A DNA stretch of 64,000 nucleotides from the IMG/VR virus record IMGVR_UViG_3300006923_000018, positions 1 to 64,000 of that record, one strand, 5' to 3'. The notes under the pieces were generated by a model. It did no database searches. It was not told where the DNA came from and was given only the letters and a program-made list of their open reading frames with translations. Position 1 is the first letter of the stretch, and every line of letters begins with the position of its first letter. Both the position numbers and the translations under genes were made by a program. Shown here piece by piece: positions 14,000-23,305 of the stretch. Source of the DNA: a virus.

Positions 14000-14008
14000 G
14001 GGTGATAT

Positions 14009-15658
14009 ATGGATGTTAATAACTATCATTATTTAATGAGTTCTTTAACGACTCAGTTTCCTTTATTTCGTTTAGCTCTTTCTACTCATCAAAATACTCG
14101 CGGCAAGCCTATTTCGTTTGCTGACAAGCCGTATTTGATTGAGCTTTATACTGAGCTTCCCAAGTTGCCCGGTGCTGATATCCGTAAGGCAGTTCAGACT
14201 GGTTTATCAGAATTGTTTATACAGCTTATTTTAGAGCGTGCAGGCTGGGCGGGTAAAATTACAGCTTACGTCTTGCCTACATTTACAATTAGAGATCGAT
14301 TTGTCCAGAACCGAGTGAACCCGTTACTGGCTTCTATCCCTGCTTATAAGATGCGAGCTACATCGGACGGCAAGGGAGGTCAGGGAAACCTTAAGCTGAA
14401 GCGTTTTGGCAAGGGCGCGATGATGTTTTTGGGCTCTAATACTGTAGCGGATTTTATTGAATTCTCTGCTGATGTTTTAGTTATTGACGAGTTTGATCAG
14501 TGTGATCCTGAGAATCTAGCTAAGGCTCGCGACCGATTAAGGGCTTCTGAGTACCCGCAGATGTTTCGTTTAGGGAACCCAACGTTGCCGCGCACGGGGA
14601 TTAGTCGTCTCTATGAGCAAAGCGATCAGCGGATTTGGATGAGTCGCTGCAACCACTGTAATCATTGGCAGCCGATTGATTGGTTTGCTAATATTATTCA
14701 TCGCAATGATACGGGCGATTGGGCTTTGCGTGACAAAGAGCGGATTGGTTCTAATTTAGATGCTCGACCTATGTGCGTTAAATGCAATCAGCCTTTTGAT
14801 CGTGGCGTGAAGCATGGGGCGTGGGTTGCGCGTCGTCCTTCAGTAGATTGGCGAGGCTACACGGTTAGCCGTCTTGATTGTTTAACTGAAAACTATAAGA
14901 ATTTATTTATGGAATGGATGAGCGGTCAGGGTCAATCTGAGATGCTGTCTACGTTTTACACATCTGTCTTAGGAATTCCGTATGAGCATAGTGGGTCACG
15001 ATTATCAATGGAGGCTTTAAACAACGCATCTGTTGGTGCAGAACTCGATTATGGTGGTGGTGATGCGTATGCTAATGAGGTGGTCACATTAGGCATTGAT
15101 GTTGGTGCAGTATTGAACTGTTCGCTAAGTGTGATGCGAAAGCGTGAAGACGGGACTTTATTACGTGATGCTCGCTATATTGGGGCAGTGCGGACGTTTC
15201 GTGAAGTGTCCGACATAATTCGTCGTTATCATGTTGATTGCTGCATAATCGACTCAATGCCTGAAACGCGCAAGGCTCAAGAGCTTCGTGATGAGTTTTT
15301 GAGTAGTGGATCTTGTCAGGTTTGGCTGTGTAGATTTCATCCGACCCAACGTGTTGGTCAGCAACTTTACGGTCTAAAGATGAATTTCAGGGAACGAGTA
15401 ATTACTGTAGATCGTACACAGGTGTTTGATGCCACATTTGACGATATTAAGCACGGAAGGCGTCGTTTCCCATCTGACATTCAAACAGTTTTCGGGTGGT
15501 CTGCTCAGATGCGTGCCAGCGTTCGTGTGTTGAATGAGGGGAAGGGGCGTATCATTTGGACAGAAGGCAGGAACCCGGATCATTATCGTTTAGCTGGAAT
15601 TTACGACCGCATTGCGTATGATGTTATGGAATACGGTGGTGGATATTTTGCTGCCTAG
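14009..15658 (+). CDS. terL: Terminase large subunit, GpA type
   Basis: A 549-residue packaging motor that cuts concatemeric DNA and drives it into the prohead. The N-terminal ATPase has a degenerate Walker A (QTGLSE, 63-68, where the usual Lys is Leu) and Walker B VIDEF (158-162). Cys pairs CNHC (214-217) and CVKC (256-259) form the zinc site found in GpA-like terminases. The C-terminal RNase H-like nuclease starts at LGIDVGA (Asp 364) and continues with IIDSMPE (Asp 415). Length is normal for the family after allowing for a short N-terminus. No small subunit is adjacent. Confidence 0.92.
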   Translation: MDVNNYHYLMSSLTTQFPLFRLALSTHQNTRGKPISFADKPYLIELYTELPKLPGADIRKAVQTGLSELFIQLILERAGWAGKITAYVLPTFTIRDRFVQNRVNPLLASIPAYKMRATSDGKGGQGNLKLKRFGKGAMMFLGSNTVADFIEFSADVLVIDEFDQCDPENLAKARDRLRASEYPQMFRLGNPTLPRTGISRLYEQSDQRIWMSRCNHCNHWQPIDWFANIIHRNDTGDWALRDKERIGSNLDARPMCVKCNQPFDRGVKHGAWVARRPSVDWRGYTVSRLDCLTENYKNLFMEWMSGQGQSEMLSTFYTSVLGIPYEHSGSRLSMEALNNASVGAELDYGGGDAYANEVVTLGIDVGAVLNCSLSVMRKREDGTLLRDARYIGAVRTFREVSDIIRRYHVDCCIIDSMPETRKAQELRDEFLSSGSCQVWLCRFHPTQRVGQQLYGLKMNFRERVITVDRTQVFDATFDDIKHGRRRFPSDIQTVFGWSAQMRASVRVLNEGKGRIIWTEGRNPDHYRLAGIYDRIAYDVMEYGGGYFAA

Positions 15659-15672
15659 AGCGGTCAGCGAAG

Positions 15673-16317
15673 ATGGACGAGTGGCAAGATTACTGGTTAA
15701 GGATGGAGTCCCGTTCTTCAATTTTGGAGAGGGAGTGTCTTCAGAATATTCATCAGCTAGCAGAGTGGGCGGTTGAGAATACTCGCGGGGATGTGGTGAC
15801 GTGCAGTCCTGGCAATGCGACGAGCGCGTTAGTCATCGGAAATGCAATTCGCGCAAAGTGCCCTAAGTACTGGTTTTATGATACCAGGAATAATTTTAAT
15901 TACTACATTCCTGATTCTGATTATGGCGCTTATGTGTATTCCAAACTGCATAGTTGTGACCCTGACAAGATGGTTGATCTATTCAATTCATTAAACTTAG
16001 GCTTGCCTATATTCAGTAGTGTCTTGAACAGTTTTAATATGGAGATTGAGATTCCCAAATCAATTTCATTTCTGCATATTAATGCAAGCCTTAATGTGTT
16101 GGTAAAGCGATGTTTAGATCTCTTCTATGATAATGTTGAAGAGGGCGGAATAATCGTTTTAGATGATTTTGGCTGGTGGGAAGGATCTCGCCGCGCTTTT
16201 TACAGTTTTTGTTTTAGTCATGGCGAGTATCCGTTGTTGGAGAGGTGTGGATGTAGCCAAGTGTATTGGATAAAGGGTCGCACTCATAATCGCATTAGTG
16301 GTTATAAAATATTGTAA
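15673..16317 (+). CDS. TylF/macrocin O-methyltransferase-like protein, possibly inactive
   Basis: A 214-residue Rossmann-fold protein. The C-terminal half, FLHINASL then VEEGGIIVLDDFGWWEGSRR (about 133-174), matches the TylF family, in which the first segment normally reads LHIDADL and the Asp residues bind the catalytic metal. Here they are Asn and Ser, while the later DD pair is kept. The SAM-binding loop (VTCSPGNATS) is also weak. It lies between terminase and portal, where modification enzymes are unusual. It may be a binding-only derivative, or it may use another chemistry. Confidence 0.6.
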   Translation: MDEWQDYWLRMESRSSILERECLQNIHQLAEWAVENTRGDVVTCSPGNATSALVIGNAIRAKCPKYWFYDTRNNFNYYIPDSDYGAYVYSKLHSCDPDKMVDLFNSLNLGLPIFSSVLNSFNMEIEIPKSISFLHINASLNVLVKRCLDLFYDNVEEGGIIVLDDFGWWEGSRRAFYSFCFSHGEYPLLERCGCSQVYWIKGRTHNRISGYKIL

Positions 16318-16352
16318 CCGCTATGATACTCTGAGTGCTGAAGGGGAAAGAG

Positions 16353-18758
16353 ATGGCAAAGGTCATTGGAACGGGTACTACATTAGTACAGAAGGAAAGA
16401 CCTGTAGTTGGCGGATGGCTCTCTGCGCCATCTGTTCGTAAGCGAAAGGGTTTAATTCCAACTTCTTCAATTAGCTCCACTACCGAAGTCAGTGTGAATG
16501 AAGTTCGCCCTAGCTCTATCCTATCAAATGCAGAGCTATGGTCAGTTTATCGTCGCACCCCAGATGTGCGTGCTGCCGTTGATTCAATTGTCCGGCGGGT
16601 GGCTACATTTGATTGGACGGTAGAGCCAACCGTGGATGCAACAAGCGATTTATATCTACAGGCTCTAGATATTGCTAATCGTACAAAAAGATTCCTGTCA
16701 GCCCCAAATAAGAATGGTGAGACATGGCAGGAGTTAATGACTGCTGCCCTTACAGACTTATTAGTATTTGATGCTGGTGCTATAGAAGTTGTTTTTGATT
16801 CTAAGAAAGAGCTTAAAGAATTAGTTGCTTTACCTGGAACTACAATTCGTCCTGTACTTAACGAACATGGAAGGCTGTTGAAGTATGTTCAGGATATGGG
16901 GGACGGCGGCCTCGGGGGAGCATATCTACGTCAAACCACTAATGGCTCTCCCCCAACCTTCAAGCCTGACGAGCTTGTCATGCTGCAAATGTTTACCAAT
17001 ACTCAGTCTGGTGGATACGGTAATCCATTAATCGAATCATTGGTTAATGAAGTTGTGACGTTGCTTCGTGGTTCTGAGCACATCATGCTTGCGTATGATG
17101 CGGATGAGATTCCTCCTGGGATTTTGGTATTGGCTGGTTTGGCTGGTAATGCTGCTCGTGAGGCTCGTGCAGATCTCCAGAACATGCGAGGGCAGGACCA
17201 TAAGATCCGCGTACTGACAACTCCAGATCCGGCTGGTGCTGGTGCTAAGTGGGTTGAGCTAAGGCACACTCCTAAAGATTTAGAATTCGAGAGCATTATG
17301 CAACAGATCCGCCGTACTGTATGGCGCGTGTTTGGTGTAATGCCTGTTGAGATGGGGGCCTCGGACGCCCTGCCTCGCTCCACTGCACAGATTCAGTTGG
17401 ACGTGTCCACTTCTCATTTAGTTACTCCTATTCTGGAATTGCTACAAGCAAAGATCAACGCTCGAATTATCCCCTTAGTCGTTGGCGATGCAGACCTAAC
17501 AAAGCTCGTCTCATTTAAGTTCGATCGAACAGCCCACCCAACAGCGGAAGATGCTCAGTATTTGTCTCAACGCTATCAGCGTTTAGTCGGAATTGGCGTA
17601 ATGACACGGAACGAGGTCAGAAAAGAGATTGGTCTTCTGCCGATTCTGAATGGTGATGTTCCTACTGTAGACACGGCTCAGGGTCCGGTCCCGCTGGACA
17701 TCTTGGTTAAAGAGGGTCCAGTTGGCGCATTAACCATTGAAGAGCCTTCAGTAGAAGATGAAATTACATCGAATGTTAGCCAGCAAGATATTGAGGACAT
17801 TGGTGACGAGGCTCCTGGCGAAGTGGCATTGTCTAATCGATCGGAGCCATCCTATTTTGGTTATTTGCCAAGTGAATGGCAACCCGAAGGATTCTTTTCT
17901 AAGTATCGGACAATAGAACTAGAGCGCCTTGGCTTTGCAGTTGCTCAGTACGCAAAGTTTGTTCAGCCGTATTGGAGAGAGGCGCGAGACGAGCTTGTCT
18001 CTTCTTTATCTGCTAACTATAAGGATGGAAAAATCTCTGATGAGGCGGCTGCTAATCTCAGGAATGACGTAGGCAGAGCCGTCGATAAGCTAGCTACAAA
18101 GTGGGGCGTGGCGACATACCCGCTTTACCTGGAGGCAGCAAAGATCGCTCATGAATCAGCTTCCAGGTATGTAGATGGAACGATTGAGATTGATTACGAG
18201 TTACTATCTAAGACATTTAACAATAATGCCATGTTTTACCTGACAAATGCTGAGGGGCTGTTGGGTGTAATGAAAACAAAAATGGTTATGTTTATTGATG
18301 CTTTAGTTGCTGATGGTCCTGTAATACGAACTAATCCAAAAACTCCACAGATTAGTGCTCCTAAAGACGTTGAGCCTGGGATGTCGATAGAAGAAATGCT
18401 CGAACGCGCAATACATGCGTGGGATTCTCAGGAGAACCGAATTGAAAATTGGTCAGGAAAACTTGTTGAGCTATCAAATATTGTAGCTGTATCCAGTTTG
18501 TCTTCTGCTGTGCCTTTTACACAAGTTGGCGGCGGCGATGAATGGTATTACGAGTGGGTTGAAGTGGGCGATAACCGCACTTGTTCGACATGTAGATCTG
18601 AAGGCGCGATGGGATTCCGTGCTCTGAGTCAGATCAAGATTCACCCTGGTGGTGGTACTGTATGCGGCGCACGTTGTCGTTGTGTGCTTGTTTTCTGGAA
18701 AAAGAGCGAGGTAGACTCTGGAGTTGCTGAGATTCTGGGGCCTGCTGAGGATGAGTAG
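16353..18758 (+). CDS. Portal protein fused to a MuF-like minor head domain
   Basis: An 801-residue protein. Residues about 40-430 form the portal core (ELWSVYRRTPDVRAAVDS, then ADEIPPGILVL and VFGVMPVEMG), which makes the dodecameric ring through which DNA passes. Residues about 490-800 resemble Mu gpF-like minor head proteins: a helical section and a Cys/His end (CSTC, HPGGGTVCGARCRC). The families are usually adjacent genes; here they are one polypeptide. AAGGGGAAAG precedes the ATG; a GTG 18 nt upstream is less likely. Confidence 0.88.
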   Translation: MAKVIGTGTTLVQKERPVVGGWLSAPSVRKRKGLIPTSSISSTTEVSVNEVRPSSILSNAELWSVYRRTPDVRAAVDSIVRRVATFDWTVEPTVDATSDLYLQALDIANRTKRFLSAPNKNGETWQELMTAALTDLLVFDAGAIEVVFDSKKELKELVALPGTTIRPVLNEHGRLLKYVQDMGDGGLGGAYLRQTTNGSPPTFKPDELVMLQMFTNTQSGGYGNPLIESLVNEVVTLLRGSEHIMLAYDADEIPPGILVLAGLAGNAAREARADLQNMRGQDHKIRVLTTPDPAGAGAKWVELRHTPKDLEFESIMQQIRRTVWRVFGVMPVEMGASDALPRSTAQIQLDVSTSHLVTPILELLQAKINARIIPLVVGDADLTKLVSFKFDRTAHPTAEDAQYLSQRYQRLVGIGVMTRNEVRKEIGLLPILNGDVPTVDTAQGPVPLDILVKEGPVGALTIEEPSVEDEITSNVSQQDIEDIGDEAPGEVALSNRSEPSYFGYLPSEWQPEGFFSKYRTIELERLGFAVAQYAKFVQPYWREARDELVSSLSANYKDGKISDEAAANLRNDVGRAVDKLATKWGVATYPLYLEAAKIAHESASRYVDGTIEIDYELLSKTFNNNAMFYLTNAEGLLGVMKTKMVMFIDALVADGPVIRTNPKTPQISAPKDVEPGMSIEEMLERAIHAWDSQENRIENWSGKLVELSNIVAVSSLSSAVPFTQVGGGDEWYYEWVEVGDNRTCSTCRSEGAMGFRALSQIKIHPGGGTVCGARCRCVLVFWKKSEVDSGVAEILGPAEDE

Positions 18759-18891
18759 CGCTCTAATTATTTTAGTGGAATTCTTTGGATGTATAAATTA
18801 TCAATTACAGGTTATTATCTTGACGTATGAAGTATAATTGGGCTACCGTTTAATTGGTAATTCTATTAGATTTCATTTTAAGGATGACTTC

Positions 18892-20832
18892 ATGAATGAA
18901 AAATCTAGTGACGTTGTGTCTGCATTTTCAGATATTAAGAGCATCAAGCCGGAAATTTGCGAATCTTCTGGTAAGCGCTATCGTGTAATCAATTGTCGTG
19001 AAGAGTTCACTTTGCCTTTGTCTATGAGAAAGTCAACTGTGTTACCTGAAGTAAAAGTTGATGTGGATGCGACGGATGCTCCTGCTGTGGCGGGTGCTCC
19101 AAGTCGTCTTGTTGAGGGTTTGGCTAGTTCTACATCTGTAGACGCTTACGGCACAGAGATGAGTCGTGAGGCGCTTTTCAAGATGAGAGATCAGTTTGAA
19201 CGAGGAGTCCCATTACTTCCTCGTCATAATAATGGTCTCAGTGGTTCAGTGGAGTGGGACCAGGTAATTGGTCGTACCATCCGTGCTGATGTTGAGCGCT
19301 CTAATGTTGCTAGGGCTGCGGAAGGCGGTGATCAACAATATGTATTACGAGTTACTTCATCTCTTTATGATGATGACGACACATCCCGTAAACTGTTAAA
19401 TCGTTTAGCTGCTGGCCAATCAATTGGTCAATCAATTGGCGGATGGTTTATGCAGGTTCGTGTAATAAGTAATGATGAAGATGAGATTGAGCGTGTCATT
19501 GTAGATGACGTGGAGTTAGATCATTTGGCAATTACTCGCGCCCCAGCCAACCCTGACTCAAGTGGTCTTTACGCTTTGCTCAGTAGACTTGATGCTGGAA
19601 TTAAGAAAGCTGAATCCGATTCAGATAAATCAGATCGCCATATTGTTTCTGTGGCCGACAACAATGAAACTGTTACTGTGGTATACAAGAAGCTAGATTC
19701 TGAAGATAATGATAATGATGAAGAGTACGGCACAAACATGTTGAGCACTGATGACGAATCACTAGAGGTTCGCGAGGTTACGAAATTCTCGGACCTACCG
19801 CTTGCGCCTGAAAATGATCGGTGGGGATGGAACACTGAGTCTCAGAATGAGATTCTTGGTCCTGATGGGGATAATTGGGATACATATAAAAAGGCGCATT
19901 TGTGGTTTGATCCCAAAGACGCTGATTCAAAATCTGGTTACAAACTTCCTATTGCCAGGATGTATGGTCCAGAGTTACGAGTTGTTTTCCGGGCTGTTAG
20001 TGCAGCCATGGCAGCGCTAAATGGAGCCCGTGGCGGCGTTGACATCCCTGATGCAGATCGCAAAGGTGTGTATAATCATTTAGTGCGTTATTATAAAGAG
20101 TTTGATAAAGAGCCCCCTGACCTTAAATCAAAAGCTGAGGCGGATGAATTGAGTAAGGTAAACGAATTTGTGGAAAGTTCTAACTTAGAGGACCAGCCTT
20201 CTGTAGAAGAAGTGGTGGATCTCAGTTCTGAAGTTTCCCAACCCGAATCTTGTACTGAAACACAAGATAATCAAGTAGAACTGGCTTCGGTTGACGCTCA
20301 AAGAAGCGCAATACCGGCCAACCCGGTAATAAACTCACATGAGGTAAATGAAATGACTGATTCTGATTTTAATAAGATTCAGGAACTTTTGTCAGCATCT
20401 GTTGGTGGGTTGGCCGAGCGGGTTAAGGATTTGGAAGCGAAGCTTTCTGCCCCAGCACCCGTTGAGCCTGCTCCAGCACCAGTTGATGACGGGGTGAATG
20501 AGAAACTAGAGCGCCGCTTGGCTCAGGCTGAGTCCATGCTTGCTAAAATTGCGGAAAACCCTGTACGTCGAGGACTTGCTAACACAGCATCTCTCCGCGC
20601 CGGACCTGGTGCAACTAGCGAGCTAGACGGCATGATCACTCGTGCTCGTGAAGGTGGTTCGTGTCCATCGCTTTGCGCTATTATGGAACGTCATAAGGAT
20701 GTTCTTGCTGAAGAAAATGGAGTAAGTAAAGTTACTTCTAGTCAGCTTCGTGATCTTCTTGCTGCTGGCCTTCGTGCTGCGGCCAATGATGGTCTAATCG
20801 GTAACTCTGGCCTAACCGCTAGCTGGGAATAA
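18892..20832 (+). CDS. Prohead protease fused to scaffold
   Basis: A 646-residue protein. Residues about 70-235 are an S78/HK97-type serine protease: His in LLPRHNN (about 112), Ser in QSIGQSIGG (about 177-181) and ELDHLAITRAPANP near 225. A central segment (about 300-390, NWDTYKKAHLWFD, PIARMYGPELR, then NHLVRYYKEF) is a domain often attached to phage proteases. The C-terminal part is a coiled coil with a Pro/Ala linker, as in scaffolds. AAGGATGACTTC precedes the ATG at 18892. The protease would cleave the scaffold during head maturation. Confidence 0.85.
   Translation: MNEKSSDVVSAFSDIKSIKPEICESSGKRYRVINCREEFTLPLSMRKSTVLPEVKVDVDATDAPAVAGAPSRLVEGLASSTSVDAYGTEMSREALFKMRDQFERGVPLLPRHNNGLSGSVEWDQVIGRTIRADVERSNVARAAEGGDQQYVLRVTSSLYDDDDTSRKLLNRLAAGQSIGQSIGGWFMQVRVISNDEDEIERVIVDDVELDHLAITRAPANPDSSGLYALLSRLDAGIKKAESDSDKSDRHIVSVADNNETVTVVYKKLDSEDNDNDEEYGTNMLSTDDESLEVREVTKFSDLPLAPENDRWGWNTESQNEILGPDGDNWDTYKKAHLWFDPKDADSKSGYKLPIARMYGPELRVVFRAVSAAMAALNGARGGVDIPDADRKGVYNHLVRYYKEFDKEPPDLKSKAEADELSKVNEFVESSNLEDQPSVEEVVDLSSEVSQPESCTETQDNQVELASVDAQRSAIPANPVINSHEVNEMTDSDFNKIQELLSASVGGLAERVKDLEAKLSAPAPVEPAPAPVDDGVNEKLERRLAQAESMLAKIAENPVRRGLANTASLRAGPGATSELDGMITRAREGGSCPSLCAIMERHKDVLAEENGVSKVTSSQLRDLLAAGLRAAANDGLIGNSGLTASWE
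20353..20832 (+). CDS. Internal in-frame start: scaffold-only product
   Basis: GAGGTAAATGAA stands eight bases before an in-frame ATG (residue 488 of the full protein), giving a 159-residue protein that starts MTDSDFNKIQELL. It begins with the coiled coil (LAERVKDLEAKLSAP) and lacks the protease. Nested protease/scaffold genes with an internal start are known from lambda C/Nu3. Inferred from the ribosome-binding site. Confidence 0.55.
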   Translation: MTDSDFNKIQELLSASVGGLAERVKDLEAKLSAPAPVEPAPAPVDDGVNEKLERRLAQAESMLAKIAENPVRRGLANTASLRAGPGATSELDGMITRAREGGSCPSLCAIMERHKDVLAEENGVSKVTSSQLRDLLAAGLRAAANDGLIGNSGLTASWE

Positions 20833-20843
20833 GGGGCTCTAAA

Positions 20844-21842
20844 ATGACTATGAATCCAAACTGGATGGGCGCATCAGATCCCCGTCGCCGCGAAGCAATT
20901 GAGCGTGCATTGAACGTTACCAATGTTGGTTCTGTATTAATGCAGTCTTACATTAACCGAGTTGTTCAACAGCTTAGCGTTCGAGAATTTGGCGCATGGG
21001 CTACCCTGGACCATCGAACTGGCTCCGGCCTTGCTGCATATATTAACCAGCGCACCCCAGGTGCAGCCGGTGGCGTATGGGTGGCAGACACGGCGGCAGC
21101 TACAGCAGAACAGGGGACGTATGCTCAGGTAACATTCCCGTATAAGACTTTGCTGACGCAAGGTGCTGTTACTCGTAAGGCTCAGGCTGTTGGCGCATCT
21201 TATGGTGACTTGCTTGCAACCTCTATCGCTGGAAAGAGTGAGGACTTTGCCGCTAAGATGGAATCTTCCCTCATCAATGGTGACACTAATGCAACTCCTG
21301 CTGAGATCAATGGTCTTCTAACGCAGATCGATCAGGTAGGTGGACAGGTTATCGCCAATACCAGCGCGGCTGCTGGTGATGATCTAACTCTTGCCCAACT
21401 TGATGCAGCTATTGACGCTGTTCGAGGCAGCGCTTCACGGTCGGACGTTGTGATTTACGGCTCATTCCTTGGAATGCGTAAACTCAATGCCGCACTTCAG
21501 GCGCAGCAGCAGTTTTCCAATATGACGGAAATTGCGGCTGGCTTCAGAGTTCGTACATACGATGGAATCCCAATGGTTACTACCACTGGCATTAACGATG
21601 ACATGGTTTGGAGCGGAACTGCTATCACGGCTACCACCGGTGCAGGTGCAGGCGTTGAGACGACTGCTCTCATTGTCGTTAATAAGCGAGACTGCTGGAT
21701 TGAGGAGCTTACCCCTCTCACCGTCATGCCGCTTGCTAAGACTACGAGCCAAACAGAGTCTTTCGAAATGTTCTGGGACGGAGCGCTGGTTCTTGGTAAT
21801 ACTAAGGGCGCGTCAATTCTCGGTGGTCTAAGCATCGTTTAG
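20844..21842 (+). CDS. Major capsid protein, HK97 fold
   Basis: A 332-residue protein immediately after protease and scaffold. It has a helical N-terminus, then Ala/Gly/Thr-rich strands and the motif QVTFPYKTLLTQGAVTRKA typical of the E-loop/P-domain transition in HK97-like capsids, and ends in strand-rich sequence (NKRDCWIEELTPL). It lacks a long N-terminal delta domain, fitting with the separate scaffold. AAGGGGCTCTAAA precedes the ATG. Codon use is richer in C-ending codons than its neighbours, as expected for the most expressed gene, and a strong terminator follows. Confidence 0.88.
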   Translation: MTMNPNWMGASDPRRREAIERALNVTNVGSVLMQSYINRVVQQLSVREFGAWATLDHRTGSGLAAYINQRTPGAAGGVWVADTAAATAEQGTYAQVTFPYKTLLTQGAVTRKAQAVGASYGDLLATSIAGKSEDFAAKMESSLINGDTNATPAEINGLLTQIDQVGGQVIANTSAAAGDDLTLAQLDAAIDAVRGSASRSDVVIYGSFLGMRKLNAALQAQQQFSNMTEIAAGFRVRTYDGIPMVTTTGINDDMVWSGTAITATTGAGAGVETTALIVVNKRDCWIEELTPLTVMPLAKTTSQTESFEMFWDGALVLGNTKGASILGGLSIV

Positions 21843-21863
21843 GCTGACAATCTTAAGAACATC

Positions 21864-21908
21864 AGCCCTCGGAGCACTTTAGGTTGCGCCGGGGGCTTTT
21901 TCTTTTTA
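21864..21908 (+). terminator. Intrinsic terminator after the major capsid gene
   Basis: AGCCCTCGG (21864-21872) pairs with CCGGGGGCT (21889-21897; one G-T), followed by TTTTTCTTTTT. It would limit read-through from the capsid gene into the connector genes. Confidence 0.85.
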
Positions 21909-21936
21909 TGATATAGTGCAAAGGGAGGAACGACGT

Positions 21937-22257
21937 ATGCCTGCTGCTTTGACCGAAATTCCAGTTAATTATCGTTTTGTATTACGACGGTATGATCGCG
22001 CTCCAGAGATCCCCATGATCTTTGCCACTTATGCGGAAACAACGTATAGCCGAAACCTTAATCTAGAAGGCACCCCGGCTCCTACGATTTTCCTAAAGAC
22101 TATACCTGCTAAAGAACGTGCGCTAAAGCTTGGATGGGTGGACGTTACTAAGGAGTTCAACCTTGAACACTCGCTACCGGAAACTGTAGTGGAAACGGTA
22201 ACGGAAATCGTTGAACCAAAAGTCCGTGCTCGGCGCGGTAGACCTAAGAAAAAATAG
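21937..22257 (+). CDS. Small basic-tailed head protein, unknown
   Basis: A 106-residue protein with strand-rich N-terminal half and C-terminal RARRGRPKKK, an AT-hook-like GRP core that may touch DNA. GGGAGGAACGACGT precedes the ATG at 21937; the earlier GTG at 21916 is not needed. Position between capsid and connector suggests a head-completion or decoration role. Confidence 0.6.
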   Translation: MPAALTEIPVNYRFVLRRYDRAPEIPMIFATYAETTYSRNLNLEGTPAPTIFLKTIPAKERALKLGWVDVTKEFNLEHSLPETVVETVTEIVEPKVRARRGRPKKK

Positions 22258-22260
22258 ACT

Positions 22261-22848
22261 ATGCCAACATTTACAACCCGTCATCGTGTCCGATCACTCC
22301 TTGGCCTTGCCAGTGGTGTCACTGTTCATGATGAACTAATCGATGTTCTTGTAGATGTTGCAGATCAAATGGTATTCGATGAGATTGATTTGCCAGCCGC
22401 AAGCGGTGGCCGAGTAACTGCATTTGATGAATATATTGATATAGATCGTTACGGCGTCAATGAGTTCGCAATTACTAATATGCCATTAGTAAGTGTCGTG
22501 GCAATTACTACTGGTGGAACCAGCGGCACGCTTTTGGATTCCGATAATTATTATTCTACAGCCTGGGGCCAAGTGCGTTTAACTAACAATGAATCTTATT
22601 TTCCGGTTGGTCGCCGTAAAGTATGGATTACATATAAGGCTGGATTTGTTAATATCCCACCTGACCTTTCTCACGCAGCCACGATCATAGCAGTTCATCA
22701 TTTTAATGAAGGGCCACACGTCGGTTTTCAAAGTGAACGATTATCCACTTATAACTATAAACTCGCGAATTTAGGCAATGGTATGACAATGCCGCCAATT
22801 GCTCAGCGCATCTTGTATAAATACCGCAGGGCTTTTGCCCGGCCATAG
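22261..22848 (+). CDS. Head-tail connector (gp6-like adaptor)
   Basis: A 195-residue protein with the usual adaptor pattern: an N-terminal helix pair (TRHRVRSLLGL, DELIDVLVDVADQMV), a central beta section with LVSVVAITTGG, YYSTAWGQVRL and RKVWITYKAGF, and a helical end (PPDLSHAATIIAVHHFNEG). Such proteins form the ring beneath the portal. Confidence 0.8.
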   Translation: MPTFTTRHRVRSLLGLASGVTVHDELIDVLVDVADQMVFDEIDLPAASGGRVTAFDEYIDIDRYGVNEFAITNMPLVSVVAITTGGTSGTLLDSDNYYSTAWGQVRLTNNESYFPVGRRKVWITYKAGFVNIPPDLSHAATIIAVHHFNEGPHVGFQSERLSTYNYKLANLGNGMTMPPIAQRILYKYRRAFARP

Positions 22849-22856
22849 GAGTCATT

Positions 22857-23255
22857 GTGACACAACTAAGAAAACGCAAAAGGCCAGGCGACCGCCTAAC
22901 GGTTCATACTCCCAGCGAAATCGTACACTGTCATCTAGTAGACAATTTTATGGTGGCATCGTGCAAGTCTTCATCAGCCGTTCGAGCACTAAAGCGAAAA
23001 GGGTTTAAGGTTTTTGAAGGCGCCCCCGCGTCAAAGCCAAAGAAGGCAGCCGCTAAATCAAGTCCAAACAAAGAATTAAAGTATGGAATTGAGTTCGATA
23101 TTCTACGCGCAAGTGTTGATGACCTTTGTGATGAGTTATCATCAGGAAGCCATGACGCTCACCTTAAAAACTTGTTAGAATGCGAGAAAGGCTCGAAGGC
23201 GAGAAAGACGGCTATTGAAGCCATAGAATCGAGAATTGCAAAACTAGCCCCGTAG
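22857..23255 (+). CDS. Hypothetical head-module protein
   Basis: A 132-residue basic protein from a GTG start with AGGAG five to eight bases upstream. The N-terminal half (GDRLTVHTPSEIVHCHLVD) is strand-rich; a Lys/Ala/Ser linker (PKKAAAKSSPNK) joins a helical C-terminal domain. It resembles small head proteins that recognise the capsid edge only in position; no family assigned. Confidence 0.6.
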   Translation: MTQLRKRKRPGDRLTVHTPSEIVHCHLVDNFMVASCKSSSAVRALKRKGFKVFEGAPASKPKKAAAKSSPNKELKYGIEFDILRASVDDLCDELSSGSHDAHLKNLLECEKGSKARKTAIEAIESRIAKLAP

Positions 23256-23305
23256 TGAGCATCTGATTTCTATTGCCACTGATGGTTATAGAGGATTTTA
23301 ATATT

